Positions 41,290 through 50,719 are shown, counted from the stretch's first letter. The stretch: 64,000 nt of DNA from SZUA-22 sp963751695 (GCA_963751695.1 CAVVVP010000005.1:310001-374000); one strand, 5' to 3'. Notes: generated by a model not told the origin, from the sequence alone. Numbers and translations are program-made.

Positions 41290-42135
41290 TTATACTGAAT
41301 CAATGATTCCTTTGACATATCCTACACTTTCTGATAACCCTGGTAAAATGTTTTCGGGATCTTTTTCAAATTCAAAGGATGCAACATGCTTATAATCAAT
41401 AGTTTTAAGAGCCTTTATCACAGCAGGAATATCAATTACGCCTCTTCCGATTTCTAGCTCTTCTCCGTCAGCTTCTGCTTTTGAAACATCTTTCAAATGT
41501 AAATCCAATAGTCGATCTTTAAACCGAATGATCTCGTCAGCTGGATTTATTCCACAGCGCTGTGTATGTCCTATATCCATACATAAGCCAAATCGACTAT
41601 CTAAATTTTTAATAAGTTCGTAGATACTTTCGCAAGTTGGATAGGTTTCATCTTCTGGACCATGATTATGTACTGCAACCATAATGTCATATTCTTTAAT
41701 TTTCTTGTTTACAACTGGAATAAGGTCAATTGTCGGAACCCCAACAATCGTACTAATACCACTTAGTTTTGCATACTCAAACACACTATCCACTTCTTCT
41801 TTTGTTTTCATATAAAAAACACCACCACCATAAAATTCGATTCCAGCATTTTTAATCTTTTGCAATTCTATTTTGATATTTGCTGGTGTCTCGTTAATTG
41901 GTAGATGAAACTTATCTTTTATGCTCAATCTAGTTAAGCCAACAGTTTTAGCAATTTCCAATGTCTCTTCTAATGTATATTTCCTCGTTGAGTATGTTGC
42001 TAAGCCTAGTTTAAGTTTACTTTGATTTTGAGGTGTATGATTAGACAATATTGGTAAACTTCCAAAACTCATACTCGTAGCGCCAAGCAAGCCGACTGAT
42101 TTAATGAAACTTCTGCGCGATTGATTTGACATCAT
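41290..42135 (-). CDS. Tat-exported sugar phosphate isomerase/epimerase (AP endonuclease-like TIM barrel)
   Basis: 281 residues. The N-terminus N-Q-S-R-R-S-F-I-K is a twin-arginine signal, followed by a hydrophobic stretch, so it probably folds in the cytoplasm and acts in the periplasm. The barrel belongs to the xylose-isomerase-like TIM family: L-G-L-A-T-Y-S-T near the mature start, V-H-N-H-G-P-E-D, L-C-M-D-I-G-H-T, L-L-D-L-H-L-K-D-V and S-F-E-F-E-K-D, which supply the usual His/Asp/Glu metal ligands. It probably isomerises or epimerises a free sugar or inositol-like compound. AAAGGA lies just before the ATG pair. It is in the middle of a six-gene minus-strand cluster. Confidence 0.88.
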   Translation of the reverse strand: MMSNQSRRSFIKSVGLLGATSMSFGSLPILSNHTPQNQSKLKLGLATYSTRKYTLEETLEIAKTVGLTRLSIKDKFHLPINETPANIKIELQKIKNAGIEFYGGGVFYMKTKEEVDSVFEYAKLSGISTIVGVPTIDLIPVVNKKIKEYDIMVAVHNHGPEDETYPTCESIYELIKNLDSRFGLCMDIGHTQRCGINPADEIIRFKDRLLDLHLKDVSKAEADGEELEIGRGVIDIPAVIKALKTIDYKHVASFEFEKDPENILPGLSESVGYVKGIIDSV

Positions 42136-42162
42136 TTTTCCTTTATCAATTTGGATATTTTA

Positions 42163-42903
42163 TCAATTTATACTTTCGATCTCTCTTTTTCCGGACCAGA
42201 ATTCGAATAAAGATTCAGCCCCTATTAGCAGTGGATCCAACCAATCCTTAGACATTCTCATTTTCGAAAATGCCAAAGATAACTCAGTACATCCTGCAAT
42301 AACAGTATCAGCCTCTAATTCTCCCATAACTTGTTCGAGCAATTCTTTTGATTCTTTACTTATCATAAATCCAGTTGCTTTGATGCCAAATTTTGGATCA
42401 TAAATAGCTGAAGTTATCTTCCTTTGATTTTCTGAGCCAAATTCAGGTTCTTTATAATCAATCTTGGTTTGATGAAAAGCACTTTTATATAAACCAGATT
42501 TTAGTGTGCCTTCAGTTGACATTAATGCAACACTTGAGACTTGATTTGCTTGAGCAGCTAGAACAGTCTCTTTTTGAAGATTTAACCAAGGAATTTTTAT
42601 TGATTCTGAAAGCTGATTGATGAAATAGTGTGCAGTGTTGCAAGTTACAATAAAAATATCAACTCCAGAACTTTCAAAAATCTTTAGCATTGCTTTTAGG
42701 TAATTGATTGGAGACTCCCGTTTATAGCAAATAGCTTCCGTTCGATCCGGAGTAAGAGAAGCATTAAGATAGATCCATTCGGGATAATCTTGGTCTTTTG
42801 AAATCCCATTATTGTTGCATACCTCAAAGAATATGTTTTGAAAGTAGACCCCTGAATATGTCCCCATTCCACCCAACATTCCTATTAATGGTTTTTTCTT
42901 CAT
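42163..42903 (-). CDS. Aspartate/glutamate racemase family protein
   Basis: 246 residues, cytoplasmic. Two catalytic cysteines sit in I-V-T-C-N-T-A-H and V-I-A-G-C-T-E-L-S-L, as in metal-independent aspartate and glutamate racemases; the N-terminus G-M-L-G-G-M-G-T is also typical. It interconverts L- and D-aspartate, glutamate or a related acid. It starts one base after the stop of the P1-family peptidase (42904), so the pair is translationally coupled. Together they could release D-amino acids and then racemise them (inference). Confidence 0.87.
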   Translation of the reverse strand: MKKKPLIGMLGGMGTYSGVYFQNIFFEVCNNNGISKDQDYPEWIYLNASLTPDRTEAICYKRESPINYLKAMLKIFESSGVDIFIVTCNTAHYFINQLSESIKIPWLNLQKETVLAAQANQVSSVALMSTEGTLKSGLYKSAFHQTKIDYKEPEFGSENQRKITSAIYDPKFGIKATGFMISKESKELLEQVMGELEADTVIAGCTELSLAFSKMRMSKDWLDPLLIGAESLFEFWSGKREIESIN

Positions 42904-44034
42904 CTATTTGATTGCATTATATTTCTTTAAAATCTGAATTGTTCTATCAATTGGAAGAGACTCAATAATGTATCCTCCTTGACCTTCCATTGTTTCAGCA
43001 GCAAATAGTGAATTTAATATTGCTTCCTCAGTTGCTTCTATTACCGCTTCGAAAAGTGGAGACATCCTGTCATTTCTGAGCTCGTTTGCATCAGCCAATA
43101 AATCTAATTCACTATTATATGGAACTCTCAGATTTTTATCTGTGCTAAATGCAATTACATATTCTCCACTTCCATTTGAATAATGGCCACCAGTTCTTGC
43201 AATTCCAAAAGTTGCTCTCTTTGCAAGTCGCTTTAGATTTCTTGCTTTAAGTGGAGCATCAGTTGCAACAACAATCATACAAGAACCATCCTTATCTGCC
43301 TTGGAATTGTTTTTTTCAAGTTCTTCCTCAACAGGAACTCCGTTAATTGTCAGACTACCACCATAATTTGTTTGGACTAAGACGCCAATCGTATATCCAC
43401 CATCTTTTTCGGCCAGCACTCTTGATGAAGTGCCAATACCCCCCTTAAATCCGAAGCATATTGTCCCTACTCCGGCACCTACATTACCTTCGTCAATATT
43501 ATTTGAGTTTGCATTTTCTATAGCTTCAATTACATCTTTCTTTGTTACATATCTTTTTTGAATATTGTTTAATCTTCCGTCATTTGTTTCTCCAACTATA
43601 GGATTGACAGATCTAACTTTTTTATTTTTATCAAAAGATAATGTATAATCTATTAATCCATCGGCTGCTCTTGGAACTGATAATGTATTTGTCAGAATTA
43701 TTGGTGTTTCAATGTTACCAAGCTCTTCAACTTGAGTAAATCCGGCAAGTTTTCCAAATCCATTTGCTACATATATAGCTGCAGGAACTTTGGACTGAAA
43801 TATATTGCCATTATGAGGAAGGATTGCTGTAACTCCGGTTCTCATATCTGAACCATCAAATAATGTTTTATGTCCAACTGCAACTCCTTGAACATCAGTG
43901 ATAGAATTTAATGTCCCAGTTAGAAGAGATCCAATATTAATGTTATAATCTCTAACTCTTTTTGGTTGTGCTGTGATAGATGTTGAAGTAAATATTAAGA
44001 GAATCAAAAGTTGGATTAACACTTTTTTGATCAT
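42904..44034 (-). CDS. Secreted P1-family (DmpA-like) aminopeptidase
   Basis: 376 residues from the ATG at 44034, which has GAAGG 7 bases upstream; a TTG at 44058 only adds M-V-K-L-E-G-I-Y. A signal peptide follows (I-K-K-V-L-I-Q-L-L-I-L-L-I-F). The mature part carries S-I-T-D-V-Q-G-V-A-V-G-H-K-T, V-G-A-G-V-G-T-I-C-F-G-F-K-G-G-I and D-G-S-C-M-I-V-V-A-T-D-A-P-L, in which the Gly-Ser pair is the expected self-cleavage and nucleophile site of this N-terminal-nucleophile family. DmpA enzymes remove N-terminal D- or beta-amino acids or act on L-residues. It is the first gene of the cluster leading to the racemase. Confidence 0.9.
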   Translation of the reverse strand: MIKKVLIQLLILLIFTSTSITAQPKRVRDYNINIGSLLTGTLNSITDVQGVAVGHKTLFDGSDMRTGVTAILPHNGNIFQSKVPAAIYVANGFGKLAGFTQVEELGNIETPIILTNTLSVPRAADGLIDYTLSFDKNKKVRSVNPIVGETNDGRLNNIQKRYVTKKDVIEAIENANSNNIDEGNVGAGVGTICFGFKGGIGTSSRVLAEKDGGYTIGVLVQTNYGGSLTINGVPVEEELEKNNSKADKDGSCMIVVATDAPLKARNLKRLAKRATFGIARTGGHYSNGSGEYVIAFSTDKNLRVPYNSELDLLADANELRNDRMSPLFEAVIEATEEAILNSLFAAETMEGQGGYIIESLPIDRTIQILKKYNAIK

Positions 44035-44041
44035 GTAGATA

Positions 44042-44046
44042 CCTTC
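44042..44046 (-). promoter_or_regulatory. Shine-Dalgarno GAAGG that fixes the P1 peptidase start
   Basis: GAAGG on the minus strand is 7 bases before the ATG at 44034, supporting that start over the in-frame TTG at 44058. Confidence 0.65.
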
Positions 44047-44137
44047 AAGTTTAACCAATTGTCAGTTGCATATCATTTAGTAGCATTAAAATAGTTAGAG
44101 CAAATTCTTTTAACAAGTCTTATACAATTTCTATGAA

Positions 44138-45694
44138 TTAATCGACATGTAGATATTTCATGGCAGCATCTGCACATCGCTCACCATCAATAGCAGCAGA
44201 GACTATACCACCTGCATATCCCGCTCCCTCACCCGAAGGGAATAACCCTTCAACTTGTACATGCATAAGAGTTTCTTTATCTCTAGGAATTCTAATTGGT
44301 GAGCTTGTTCTTGTCTCTGCTGCAAGTATTTGTGCCTCTTCTGTATAGTATCCCTTCATCTTTTTATCAAAGTGACGGAGACTTCTCTGTAATCGACTTG
44401 AGATTGATTTAGGTAGTATTTCATGAAGTGGCTGACTATTTACTCCTGGAGTGTATGATGATTTAGGTAAATTTGCTGAAACCCTTTTTCTTGTAAAATC
44501 TGTAATTCTTTGTGCTGGCGCTTTTTGTTTTCCCCCGCCATATTTATATGCAATTCGTTCAAGCTCCCTCTGATATTCTAATCCAGCGAATGTTCCATGT
44601 GTTTTATACTCTTTCCAATCATTATCATCTACAGTAACAACTAGACCAGAATTTGCAAAAGCAGAATCTCTCCGCGAGATTGACATTCCATTTAAAACTA
44701 ACTCATCACTATCTGTTGAAGCTGGGATGATAATTCCACCAGGGCACATACAGAAAGAATAGACTCCTTTATCATCAACCTTGCAAGTTAAATTATAAGA
44801 AGCAGCTGGCAAATTTTCTGGCCTTAAGTCAGAATGATATTGAATAGAATCAATTAATTTTTGGGGATGTTCAATTCTGACTCCCATAGCAAATGATTTA
44901 GATTCTAATTTCAGTTTATTTTTATCCATTAGATAATAAATATCCTTTGCCGAATGCCCGGTTGCAAGGATTACTGAATCACCAAAAAATTCTTTGTCAT
45001 TTACAACTACACCTAAAATTTTTGAATCCTTTATTATTAAGTCTGTAACTCTTGAATTGAAATGAAGTTCACCTCCATGTATTAAAATTGTACTTCTAAT
45101 TTTTTCAATGACCTTTGGTAAAACATTTGAGCCAATATGAGGATGAGCATCAATTAGTATTTCATTCTGAGCACCATGTTGGACTAGAAGATTTAAAATT
45201 CTTTTAACATCTCCTCTTTTGGTAGATCGAGTGTAGAGTTTGCCATCACTATAAGTTCCAGCACCACCTTCGCCAAAACAATAATTGGAATCTGGATTCA
45301 CAATTCCATCCTGCTGAATACTTCGCAAATCCCTCCGACGTTCTCTAATATCCTTGCCCCTTTCGAGAATAATTGGTTTAATCCCTCTTTCTAGAAGTCT
45401 TAGAGCAGCAAATAAACCTGCAGGTCCACTCCCAACAATTAAAACCTTTTTATCAGATTTTGCATGTTGAAAATTTACTACACCGGAATTTTCAGTCGGT
45501 TGTTCGTTGATATATACAATTGCTCTAATTTTATAAGTTGGATTTTTACGTCTTGCATCGATTGATCTACGGATTACCCTTACAGCTCTAATTTCATTTA
45601 CATTTATACTCAACTTTTTCGCTGATAGGTTTTTATAGAGTTTATAATCACCTAGATTATGTGGGAATATATTTAATTCAATTTCTTTAGTCAT
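44138..45694 (-). CDS. FAD-dependent oxidoreductase (COG2509/YdhS-like)
   Basis: 518 residues from the ATG at 45694 (an upstream in-frame ATG at 45733 lies inside the SDR gene and adds 13 residues). After an N-terminal domain of about 90 residues comes the FAD motif V-L-I-V-G-S-G-P-A-G-L-F-A-A-L-R-L-L-E-R-G, then Y-C-F-G-E-G-G-A-G-T-Y-S-D-G-K-L-Y-T-R and I-L-A-T-G-H-S-A-K-D, diagnostic of the COG2509 family of NAD-utilising-like FAD proteins. The C-terminus has P-S-G-E-G-A-G-Y-A-G-G-I. Its substrate is not known to me. The start is 1 base past the SDR stop, so the two are coupled. Confidence 0.88.
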   Translation of the reverse strand: MTKEIELNIFPHNLGDYKLYKNLSAKKLSINVNEIRAVRVIRRSIDARRKNPTYKIRAIVYINEQPTENSGVVNFQHAKSDKKVLIVGSGPAGLFAALRLLERGIKPIILERGKDIRERRRDLRSIQQDGIVNPDSNYCFGEGGAGTYSDGKLYTRSTKRGDVKRILNLLVQHGAQNEILIDAHPHIGSNVLPKVIEKIRSTILIHGGELHFNSRVTDLIIKDSKILGVVVNDKEFFGDSVILATGHSAKDIYYLMDKNKLKLESKSFAMGVRIEHPQKLIDSIQYHSDLRPENLPAASYNLTCKVDDKGVYSFCMCPGGIIIPASTDSDELVLNGMSISRRDSAFANSGLVVTVDDNDWKEYKTHGTFAGLEYQRELERIAYKYGGGKQKAPAQRITDFTRKRVSANLPKSSYTPGVNSQPLHEILPKSISSRLQRSLRHFDKKMKGYYTEEAQILAAETRTSSPIRIPRDKETLMHVQVEGLFPSGEGAGYAGGIVSAAIDGERCADAAMKYLHVD

Positions 45695-45695
45695 T

Positions 45696-46487
45696 CTAGT
45701 ATGTTGATTTAATAACTCCTCCATCAACTGCAATAGTCTGACCAGTTATATATCCAGCTTGTTCACTTGCCAGATAAATAATTATTGAGGCAACCTCCTT
45801 GGGATCTGCCAACCTATTCATTGGAACAATTGAAGCCATTTCCTTAAATATTTGTTCTTTTGAAACACCTTTATCTTTGGATCTCAGTTCAGCTAATTCA
45901 TGCAATCTTGAAGTTAATGTATACCCTGGCCCAACGTTGTTAACTGTTATATTAAATTTTCCAATTTGATTGCTCAGCGTTTTTGAAAATGCAGTTACCG
46001 CACTTCTAATTGAATTGGATAGCATTAGATTATCAACAGGTTGTTTTACACTCAAGGATGTTATATTAATTATTCTTCCCCATTCCGTCTTTTTCATTTC
46101 TGGAAGTACAAGTCGAGTGAGTCTCACAACACTCATTAAAACTTGGTCAACAGCATGCTGCCATTTTAAATCATCTAAATCCTCAAACATACCTGGTGCT
46201 GGTCCACCACAATTATTCACTAAGATATCTATTCTTCCAAAATTTTCTTTTGCAAATTGGAATACGGAAGAAAGGTCTTCCTCCTTATTTAAATCACAAA
46301 CAACTGATAATGGTTCTTTTCCACTTAAATCCTTCAATTCGAGTTTAGCTTTTTGTAAGTTAGCTTCATTACTTGAACTTATCAAAACTTCGCATCCCTC
46401 ATTTAAGAATAGTTCGGCAGCAGATTTACCAATACCTTTGCTTGAAGCCGTAATTAATACAGTTTTTCCTATTAAATTTAAATCCAT
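45696..46487 (-). CDS. Atypical SDR-family oxidoreductase with replaced catalytic Tyr and Lys
   Basis: 263 residues, cytoplasmic. Short-chain-dehydrogenase fold: T-A-S-S-K-G-I-G-K-S binds the cofactor, N-N-C-G-G-P-A-P is the NNxG motif, and N-I-T-S holds the catalytic Ser. The usual Y-x-x-x-K is replaced: the aligned segment reads L-S-N-S-I-R, with Ser for Tyr and Arg for Lys. The C-terminus G-Q-T-I-A-V-D-G-G is standard. This NxxR form is also known in a distinct SDR subfamily, so it is not decay. It may catalyse a different reaction or bind without catalysis. It is the first gene of a pair with the FAD oxidoreductase; no promoter was recognised in the 109-base gap upstream. Confidence 0.88.
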   Translation of the reverse strand: MDLNLIGKTVLITASSKGIGKSAAELFLNEGCEVLISSSNEANLQKAKLELKDLSGKEPLSVVCDLNKEEDLSSVFQFAKENFGRIDILVNNCGGPAPGMFEDLDDLKWQHAVDQVLMSVVRLTRLVLPEMKKTEWGRIINITSLSVKQPVDNLMLSNSIRSAVTAFSKTLSNQIGKFNITVNNVGPGYTLTSRLHELAELRSKDKGVSKEQIFKEMASIVPMNRLADPKEVASIIIYLASEQAGYITGQTIAVDGGVIKSTY

Positions 46488-46596
46488 CTGATATTCTCCA
46501 TTGATGAATAAATCTATTATATAAAAAATAATGAATCTAAGAAAAAGATAAATAATTTATACTCTTTGGTTAAAAAGACTATAAATTTCAAAATTG

Positions 46597-47817
46597 TTAG
46601 ACTTTAGAAGCGTTTTTTAATTGTTCTGAAACAATTTTTTGAGTGTCACAAGCAATTACCAGTTCTTCGTTTGTCGGAATTTTCATCACTCGAACTTTGC
46701 TGTTCTCGTTTGAGATATCTGCTTGACCCTCTGCGGTTGTGTTTTTTTCGTCATCTAATTCAATACCCATATATTCCATATTTGAACAAACAGCTTTTCT
46801 TACGTCGGCTGAGTTTTCACCAATTCCACCTGTAAAAACAAGCGCATCTAAACCACCAAGTACAGCAATGTATGAACCAACATATTTCTTAATTCGATAG
46901 TTAAAAAGATCATATGCGCTCTGAGCTCTATTATCACCTTGGGCTACTGCAGCTTCAAGCTCCCGCATATCTGAACTCTCACCACTAACACCAATTAGTC
47001 CACTATGTTTGTTAAGGAGCGTGTTCATATCTCTTACATCAAGTCCTTCTTTTCCCATAACGTATGTAATAATCGAGGGATCAAGATCACCACTACGTGT
47101 ACCCATCAGCAATCCTTCTAGAGGAGTAAATCCCATTGAGGTATCAACTGAAACTCCTTTATCAATTGCAGCAATACTCGCACCATTTCCAAGATGAATT
47201 GTAATTATTTTTAAATCCTCGTAAGGTTTTTCAATCATCAATGCTGCCTTTTGAGAAACATATCGGTGCGATGTTCCATGAAATCCATATCTTCTTATCT
47301 TATATTTCCTATATAACTCGTATGGAATTCCGTATAAGAATGCATGCTTGGGCATCTTTGCATGGAAGGCTGTATCAAATACGCCAACTTGAGGTGTTTT
47401 AGGTAAATGAGACTTCGCAGCAGTAATTCCCTTAATGTTTGGAGGATTATGAAGTGGGGCTAATTCAATGTTTTCTTTAAGCACGCTCATAACTCGATCA
47501 GTTATGAGAACTGATCCAGTGAAATCTTCACCACCATGCACAACTCTATGACCAACAGCTGCAATTTCATTTTTATCTTTAATAACGCCATGATTTGGAC
47601 TTAAAAGAACGGCTATTACATATTCAATGGCCAATGTATGATCAAGTATCTCCCCAACTATTCTTATCTGCTCCTTTCCTTTTGGAGCATGAGTAAGAAC
47701 AGCACTGCTCATTCCAATTCTTTCAACGGCACCCTTAGCTAATATTTCTTCCCCATCAGTATCAATAAATTGATATTTGATGGATGAACTGCCGCAATTT
47801 AAAACCAAAACTTTCAT
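46597..47817 (-). CDS. ackA: Acetate kinase
   Basis: 406 residues. L-V-L-N-C-G-S-S-S-I-K-Y is the first phosphate-binding motif. H-R-V-V-H-G-G-E, F-D-T-A-F-H, R-R-Y-G-F-H-G-T-S-H-R-Y-V and I-H-L-G-N-G-A-S are the acetate-kinase signatures, including the catalytic Arg and His; L-V-F-T-G-G-I-G-E-N-S lies near the C-terminus. It makes ATP and acetate from acetyl phosphate or the reverse. No pta gene is in the window. GAGG lies before the ATG, and the gene follows hbd by 14 bases, so they share a transcript. Confidence 0.97.
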   Translation of the reverse strand: MKVLVLNCGSSSIKYQFIDTDGEEILAKGAVERIGMSSAVLTHAPKGKEQIRIVGEILDHTLAIEYVIAVLLSPNHGVIKDKNEIAAVGHRVVHGGEDFTGSVLITDRVMSVLKENIELAPLHNPPNIKGITAAKSHLPKTPQVGVFDTAFHAKMPKHAFLYGIPYELYRKYKIRRYGFHGTSHRYVSQKAALMIEKPYEDLKIITIHLGNGASIAAIDKGVSVDTSMGFTPLEGLLMGTRSGDLDPSIITYVMGKEGLDVRDMNTLLNKHSGLIGVSGESSDMRELEAAVAQGDNRAQSAYDLFNYRIKKYVGSYIAVLGGLDALVFTGGIGENSADVRKAVCSNMEYMGIELDDEKNTTAEGQADISNENSKVRVMKIPTNEELVIACDTQKIVSEQLKNASKV

Positions 47818-47831
47818 TAATGCCTCGATAT

Positions 47832-48773
47832 TTAATCTACAATGTTACCGTCTTTGTCATACTTAAAAAATCCCTCGCCAGTCTTTTTACCGAGTTTCCG
47901 ATCTCTAACCATTTGTCTTAGAATTGGACATGGGCGATATCTTGGTTCACCTAGAGCATTCCAAAGTTCTTGCATCCAATGAAGCACTTCGTCCAATCCA
48001 ATTGAATCTGCGAGTTCAAGTGGTCCGATTTGAAGATTGTAACCTAATTTCATCGCCAGTTCAATATCTTTAGCCGATGCAACACCTTCTAAAAGAATAA
48101 ACATAGCTTCATTCAAATAGGGTACAATTGCTCTAGTAGTTACATAACCTGGATATTCATAAACCTCAATCGGTGTTTTTCCAATTTTTTCTGCAAGTCT
48201 TTTTGTCTTAACAACTGTATCGTCAGAGGTTTCTAAGGCTTTTACAACTTCTACAACACTCACTTTTGGAACCGGATTAAGGAAATGCATTCCAATGATT
48301 TTATCCTTGCGTTTTGTCTCTTCCGCAATCTTTGTTAAACTTAGTGTTGCGGTATTTGATACCAGAATTGTATCTGGATCGGCTAGAGCATCAAGTTCTT
48401 TAAATACCTTCTTCTTCAGTTCAAAAATTTCATCAACCGCTTCGATTATAAAATCAGCTTCTTTTATTTGTTTCATGTCCATGGACCATTTAATTCGGCT
48501 CATAATAGACTTCATTTCACTTTTTGTCATGGCCCATCGTGAAATTTCATGTTCCATATTTCTTGTCAAATTTTGTAGTGCTTCTTCAATCTTTTCTTCA
48601 TCTTGTTCAATTATCACTACATCAATTCCCGCTGCTGAGACAGTTCGAGCAATTCCCTGTCCCATAACACCTGCTCCGATTATTGCAATAAACTCAATTT
48701 TATCCAATTCATCTGGCTGAGATAAATCCCCTAATAAGTCTTGGAGATTTGTAATTTCGTTTTCTTCACTCAT
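47832..48773 (-). CDS. hbd: 3-hydroxybutyryl-CoA dehydrogenase with N-terminal extension
   Basis: 313 residues from the ATG at 48773 (a TTG at 48776 is an alternative). Residues 1-27 are an acidic extension not usual in the family. Then the NAD(H) site I-I-G-A-G-V-M-G-Q-G-I-A, the catalytic His in G-M-H-F-L-N-P, and the C-terminal domain with P-G-Y-V-T-T-R, L-G-P-like I-G-P-L-E-L-A-D and K-K-T-G-E-G-F-F-K-Y. It oxidises 3-hydroxyacyl-CoA in butyrate or fatty-acid metabolism. Followed by ackA after 14 bases; the pairing is consistent with acetyl-CoA-derived fermentation or C4 catabolism. The function of the extension is unknown. Confidence 0.93.
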   Translation of the reverse strand: MSEENEITNLQDLLGDLSQPDELDKIEFIAIIGAGVMGQGIARTVSAAGIDVVIIEQDEEKIEEALQNLTRNMEHEISRWAMTKSEMKSIMSRIKWSMDMKQIKEADFIIEAVDEIFELKKKVFKELDALADPDTILVSNTATLSLTKIAEETKRKDKIIGMHFLNPVPKVSVVEVVKALETSDDTVVKTKRLAEKIGKTPIEVYEYPGYVTTRAIVPYLNEAMFILLEGVASAKDIELAMKLGYNLQIGPLELADSIGLDEVLHWMQELWNALGEPRYRPCPILRQMVRDRKLGKKTGEGFFKYDKDGNIVD

Positions 48774-48873
48774 CAAATTGCCTGTTCAATGTTACTTTAA
48801 TATTAATATTAGAATATGAAACCTAAGTAAGTTTCAAGTTTCATACCACTAAAAAAGGTCGATAACGTTAAAA

Positions 48874-49695
48874 TCAATAGTCTTTTTTACTAAAAATGAT
48901 AATACTCGCAACTAGGATGAGAATTAAATGTAAGGATGAAATAATGAGAGGTTCTACGCTAAATAGATCGTTTCCAGATGCTAGATCACTTGTAATTGTT
49001 GACAATTCAGAAGTTTGCGGAACAATGTAATAAAAGAACTCGAGAAGAAAGGTCACTATCTTGTTGTCGATGAAGGTAGCAATGGTTTCTCGATAAGATA
49101 AAATTGGAGAAAGAATAAAGAATATTAGATATGAAATAATCATTGATGCTACTGAACTGCGAGTGATAATTCCTAGCAAGATTATTAGTGTGTATAAAAC
49201 AGAGAAAGCAAAAGTAATCGTAAGTATGGTAAATAGGAATGAAGGATCCCATTCACCGAATTTTAATCCAATCAGTACCCATATTCCCAAGATCAAATAA
49301 AGAATATTTACAAATACCATTGTAGTGCCACCAAAAAACTTACCCAAAATGATCTGTGCTCTGGAAACTGGTTTTGAAAGAAGTAAATCAATACTTCCTT
49401 TTTCGGTCATCTGAGGAATGAAGCTGGAAACTGAAAATATTGAGAGAAATAATCCGCCACCGAATAGTGGGATAGTAATAAAAAGTTTTAATCCTTGTGC
49501 GATTGTTCCGGATACTGATTCACCTGCAACGTCATTAATTTGAATTCCGGAAAATTTATCTGGACTTATTGTCATGAACAAAATAGAAAAAAGCAAAAGA
49601 ACAAAAGTCGAAACTCCAAAGAAAAATATAAATATCTTTCTCGAGAGAGCTTCTCGAAATGTTAATATAGAAAGTATATAGATATTTTTTATCAT
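48874..49695 (-). CDS. ABC transporter permease (ABC-2 type)
   Basis: 273 residues with six predicted membrane helices and a large extracytoplasmic loop after the first. The hydrophobic pattern and S-K-P-V-S-R-A-Q-I-I-L-G-K-F after the second helix match ABC-2-type permeases such as NosY/CcmB-like gliding proteins. The ATG overlaps the stop of the ATPase gene by 4 bases, so the two form a coupled exporter. The substrate is unknown; GldF/NosY-type pairs are common in this group of bacteria. Confidence 0.87.
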   Translation of the reverse strand: MIKNIYILSILTFREALSRKIFIFFFGVSTFVLLLFSILFMTISPDKFSGIQINDVAGESVSGTIAQGLKLFITIPLFGGGLFLSIFSVSSFIPQMTEKGSIDLLLSKPVSRAQIILGKFFGGTTMVFVNILYLILGIWVLIGLKFGEWDPSFLFTILTITFAFSVLYTLIILLGIITRSSVASMIISYLIFFILSPILSYRETIATFIDNKIVTFLLEFFYYIVPQTSELSTITSDLASGNDLFSVEPLIISSLHLILILVASIIIFSKKDY

Positions 49696-50624
49696 TTTTC
49701 TACTCTTGAATCTTTTATAAGATTTACAAATAGATCCTCCAAGGAGTTTTTCTGAACGCTGACAGATCGAATATTGATCTTGTTTTTCCGTAAATGATCA
49801 ATGACCATATTCAATTCAAAATTATCTTTTACATTTAATGTCAATATATTTTCTTTGGACTCAATTCGTATCGCTGGTAATTCTGGAATCGTAATATGAC
49901 TTTCCAATTTATTGGTTGTCTCGATTTCGTAAATTTCATCAGAAGTAGTAAGATCTTTAACACTTCCTTCTTTCAGTAGTTTCCCTTCATTAAGGATGGC
50001 AACTCTGTCACTCACTAGTTCAACTTCAGATAGCAAATGACTATTTAAGAAAATAGTTTTACCCTGAGCTTTCAAGTCACTTAGAATATCTCTTATTTCC
50101 TTTCTCCCAATCGGGTCAACTCCATCAGTCGGTTCATCAAGAAAAATCAACTCAGGATCATTCATCATCGCTTGAGCAAGTCCTAGTCTCTGCATCATAC
50201 CCTTAGAATATTTTTTAACTTTAGTTTTTTTCCATTGGGTCATTTTAACTTGGGATAGTAATTCATCAATTCTGGAATCTAAGTTTTCATGTTCATACCC
50301 GCTTAAACGAGAAAAATATTTAAGTGTCTGTTCAGCAGTTAGATAATTTGGGAAACGATGATTTTCGGGTAAAAATCCAATTTTTCTCTTGATTCTATAG
50401 TTATTTATGTTTTCACCAAGAATTTTTGCTGAACCAATGGTAGGAAATGTGATCCCAAGAAGAAGTTTAACTAGGGTCGTCTTTCCTGCACCATTTGGAC
50501 CAAGCAAGCCGAACACAGTTCCGGCTTCAACATTTAGGCTAAAGGAATTTAATGCAGTTATCTTCTGCTTATTAAATTTAGTCTGATAAACCTTTGTTAT
50601 TTGATCAACTTCTATCGCAGTCAT
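49692..50624 (-). CDS. ABC transporter ATP-binding protein
   Basis: 310 residues, cytoplasmic. Walker A G-P-N-G-A-G-K-T-T-L, the Q-loop in I-G-F-L-P-E-N, signature Y-S-K-G-M-M-Q-R-L, Walker B L-I-F-L-D-E-P-T-D-G-V-D-P, and the H-loop L-N-S-H-L-L-S-E. After the ABC domain comes an 80-residue C-terminal extension ending in the N-S-L-E-D-L-F segment usual for ABC-2-type exporter ATPases (NosF/CcmA-like). It energises the permease encoded downstream. recQ starts divergently 95 bases upstream. Confidence 0.93.
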   Translation of the reverse strand: MTAIEVDQITKVYQTKFNKQKITALNSFSLNVEAGTVFGLLGPNGAGKTTLVKLLLGITFPTIGSAKILGENINNYRIKRKIGFLPENHRFPNYLTAEQTLKYFSRLSGYEHENLDSRIDELLSQVKMTQWKKTKVKKYSKGMMQRLGLAQAMMNDPELIFLDEPTDGVDPIGRKEIRDILSDLKAQGKTIFLNSHLLSEVELVSDRVAILNEGKLLKEGSVKDLTTSDEIYEIETTNKLESHITIPELPAIRIESKENILTLNVKDNFELNMVIDHLRKNKINIRSVSVQKNSLEDLFVNLIKDSRVEK

Positions 50625-50719
50625 GTTGGATTGAATGTTTTATGATTTCTCTCGCAATAAATATAATCTTAGGTATTATATTTACTAAGTTAATCTATTC
50701 TGATATAAAATACATGTAG

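Noticed and set aside
45970..46491. A 173-codon plus-strand frame
   Set aside because: It is antisense to the clear SDR gene and shows no domain or start signal.
48295..48720. A 141-codon plus-strand frame
   Set aside because: It is opposite hbd; its Ser/Ile-rich composition is that of a shadow frame.
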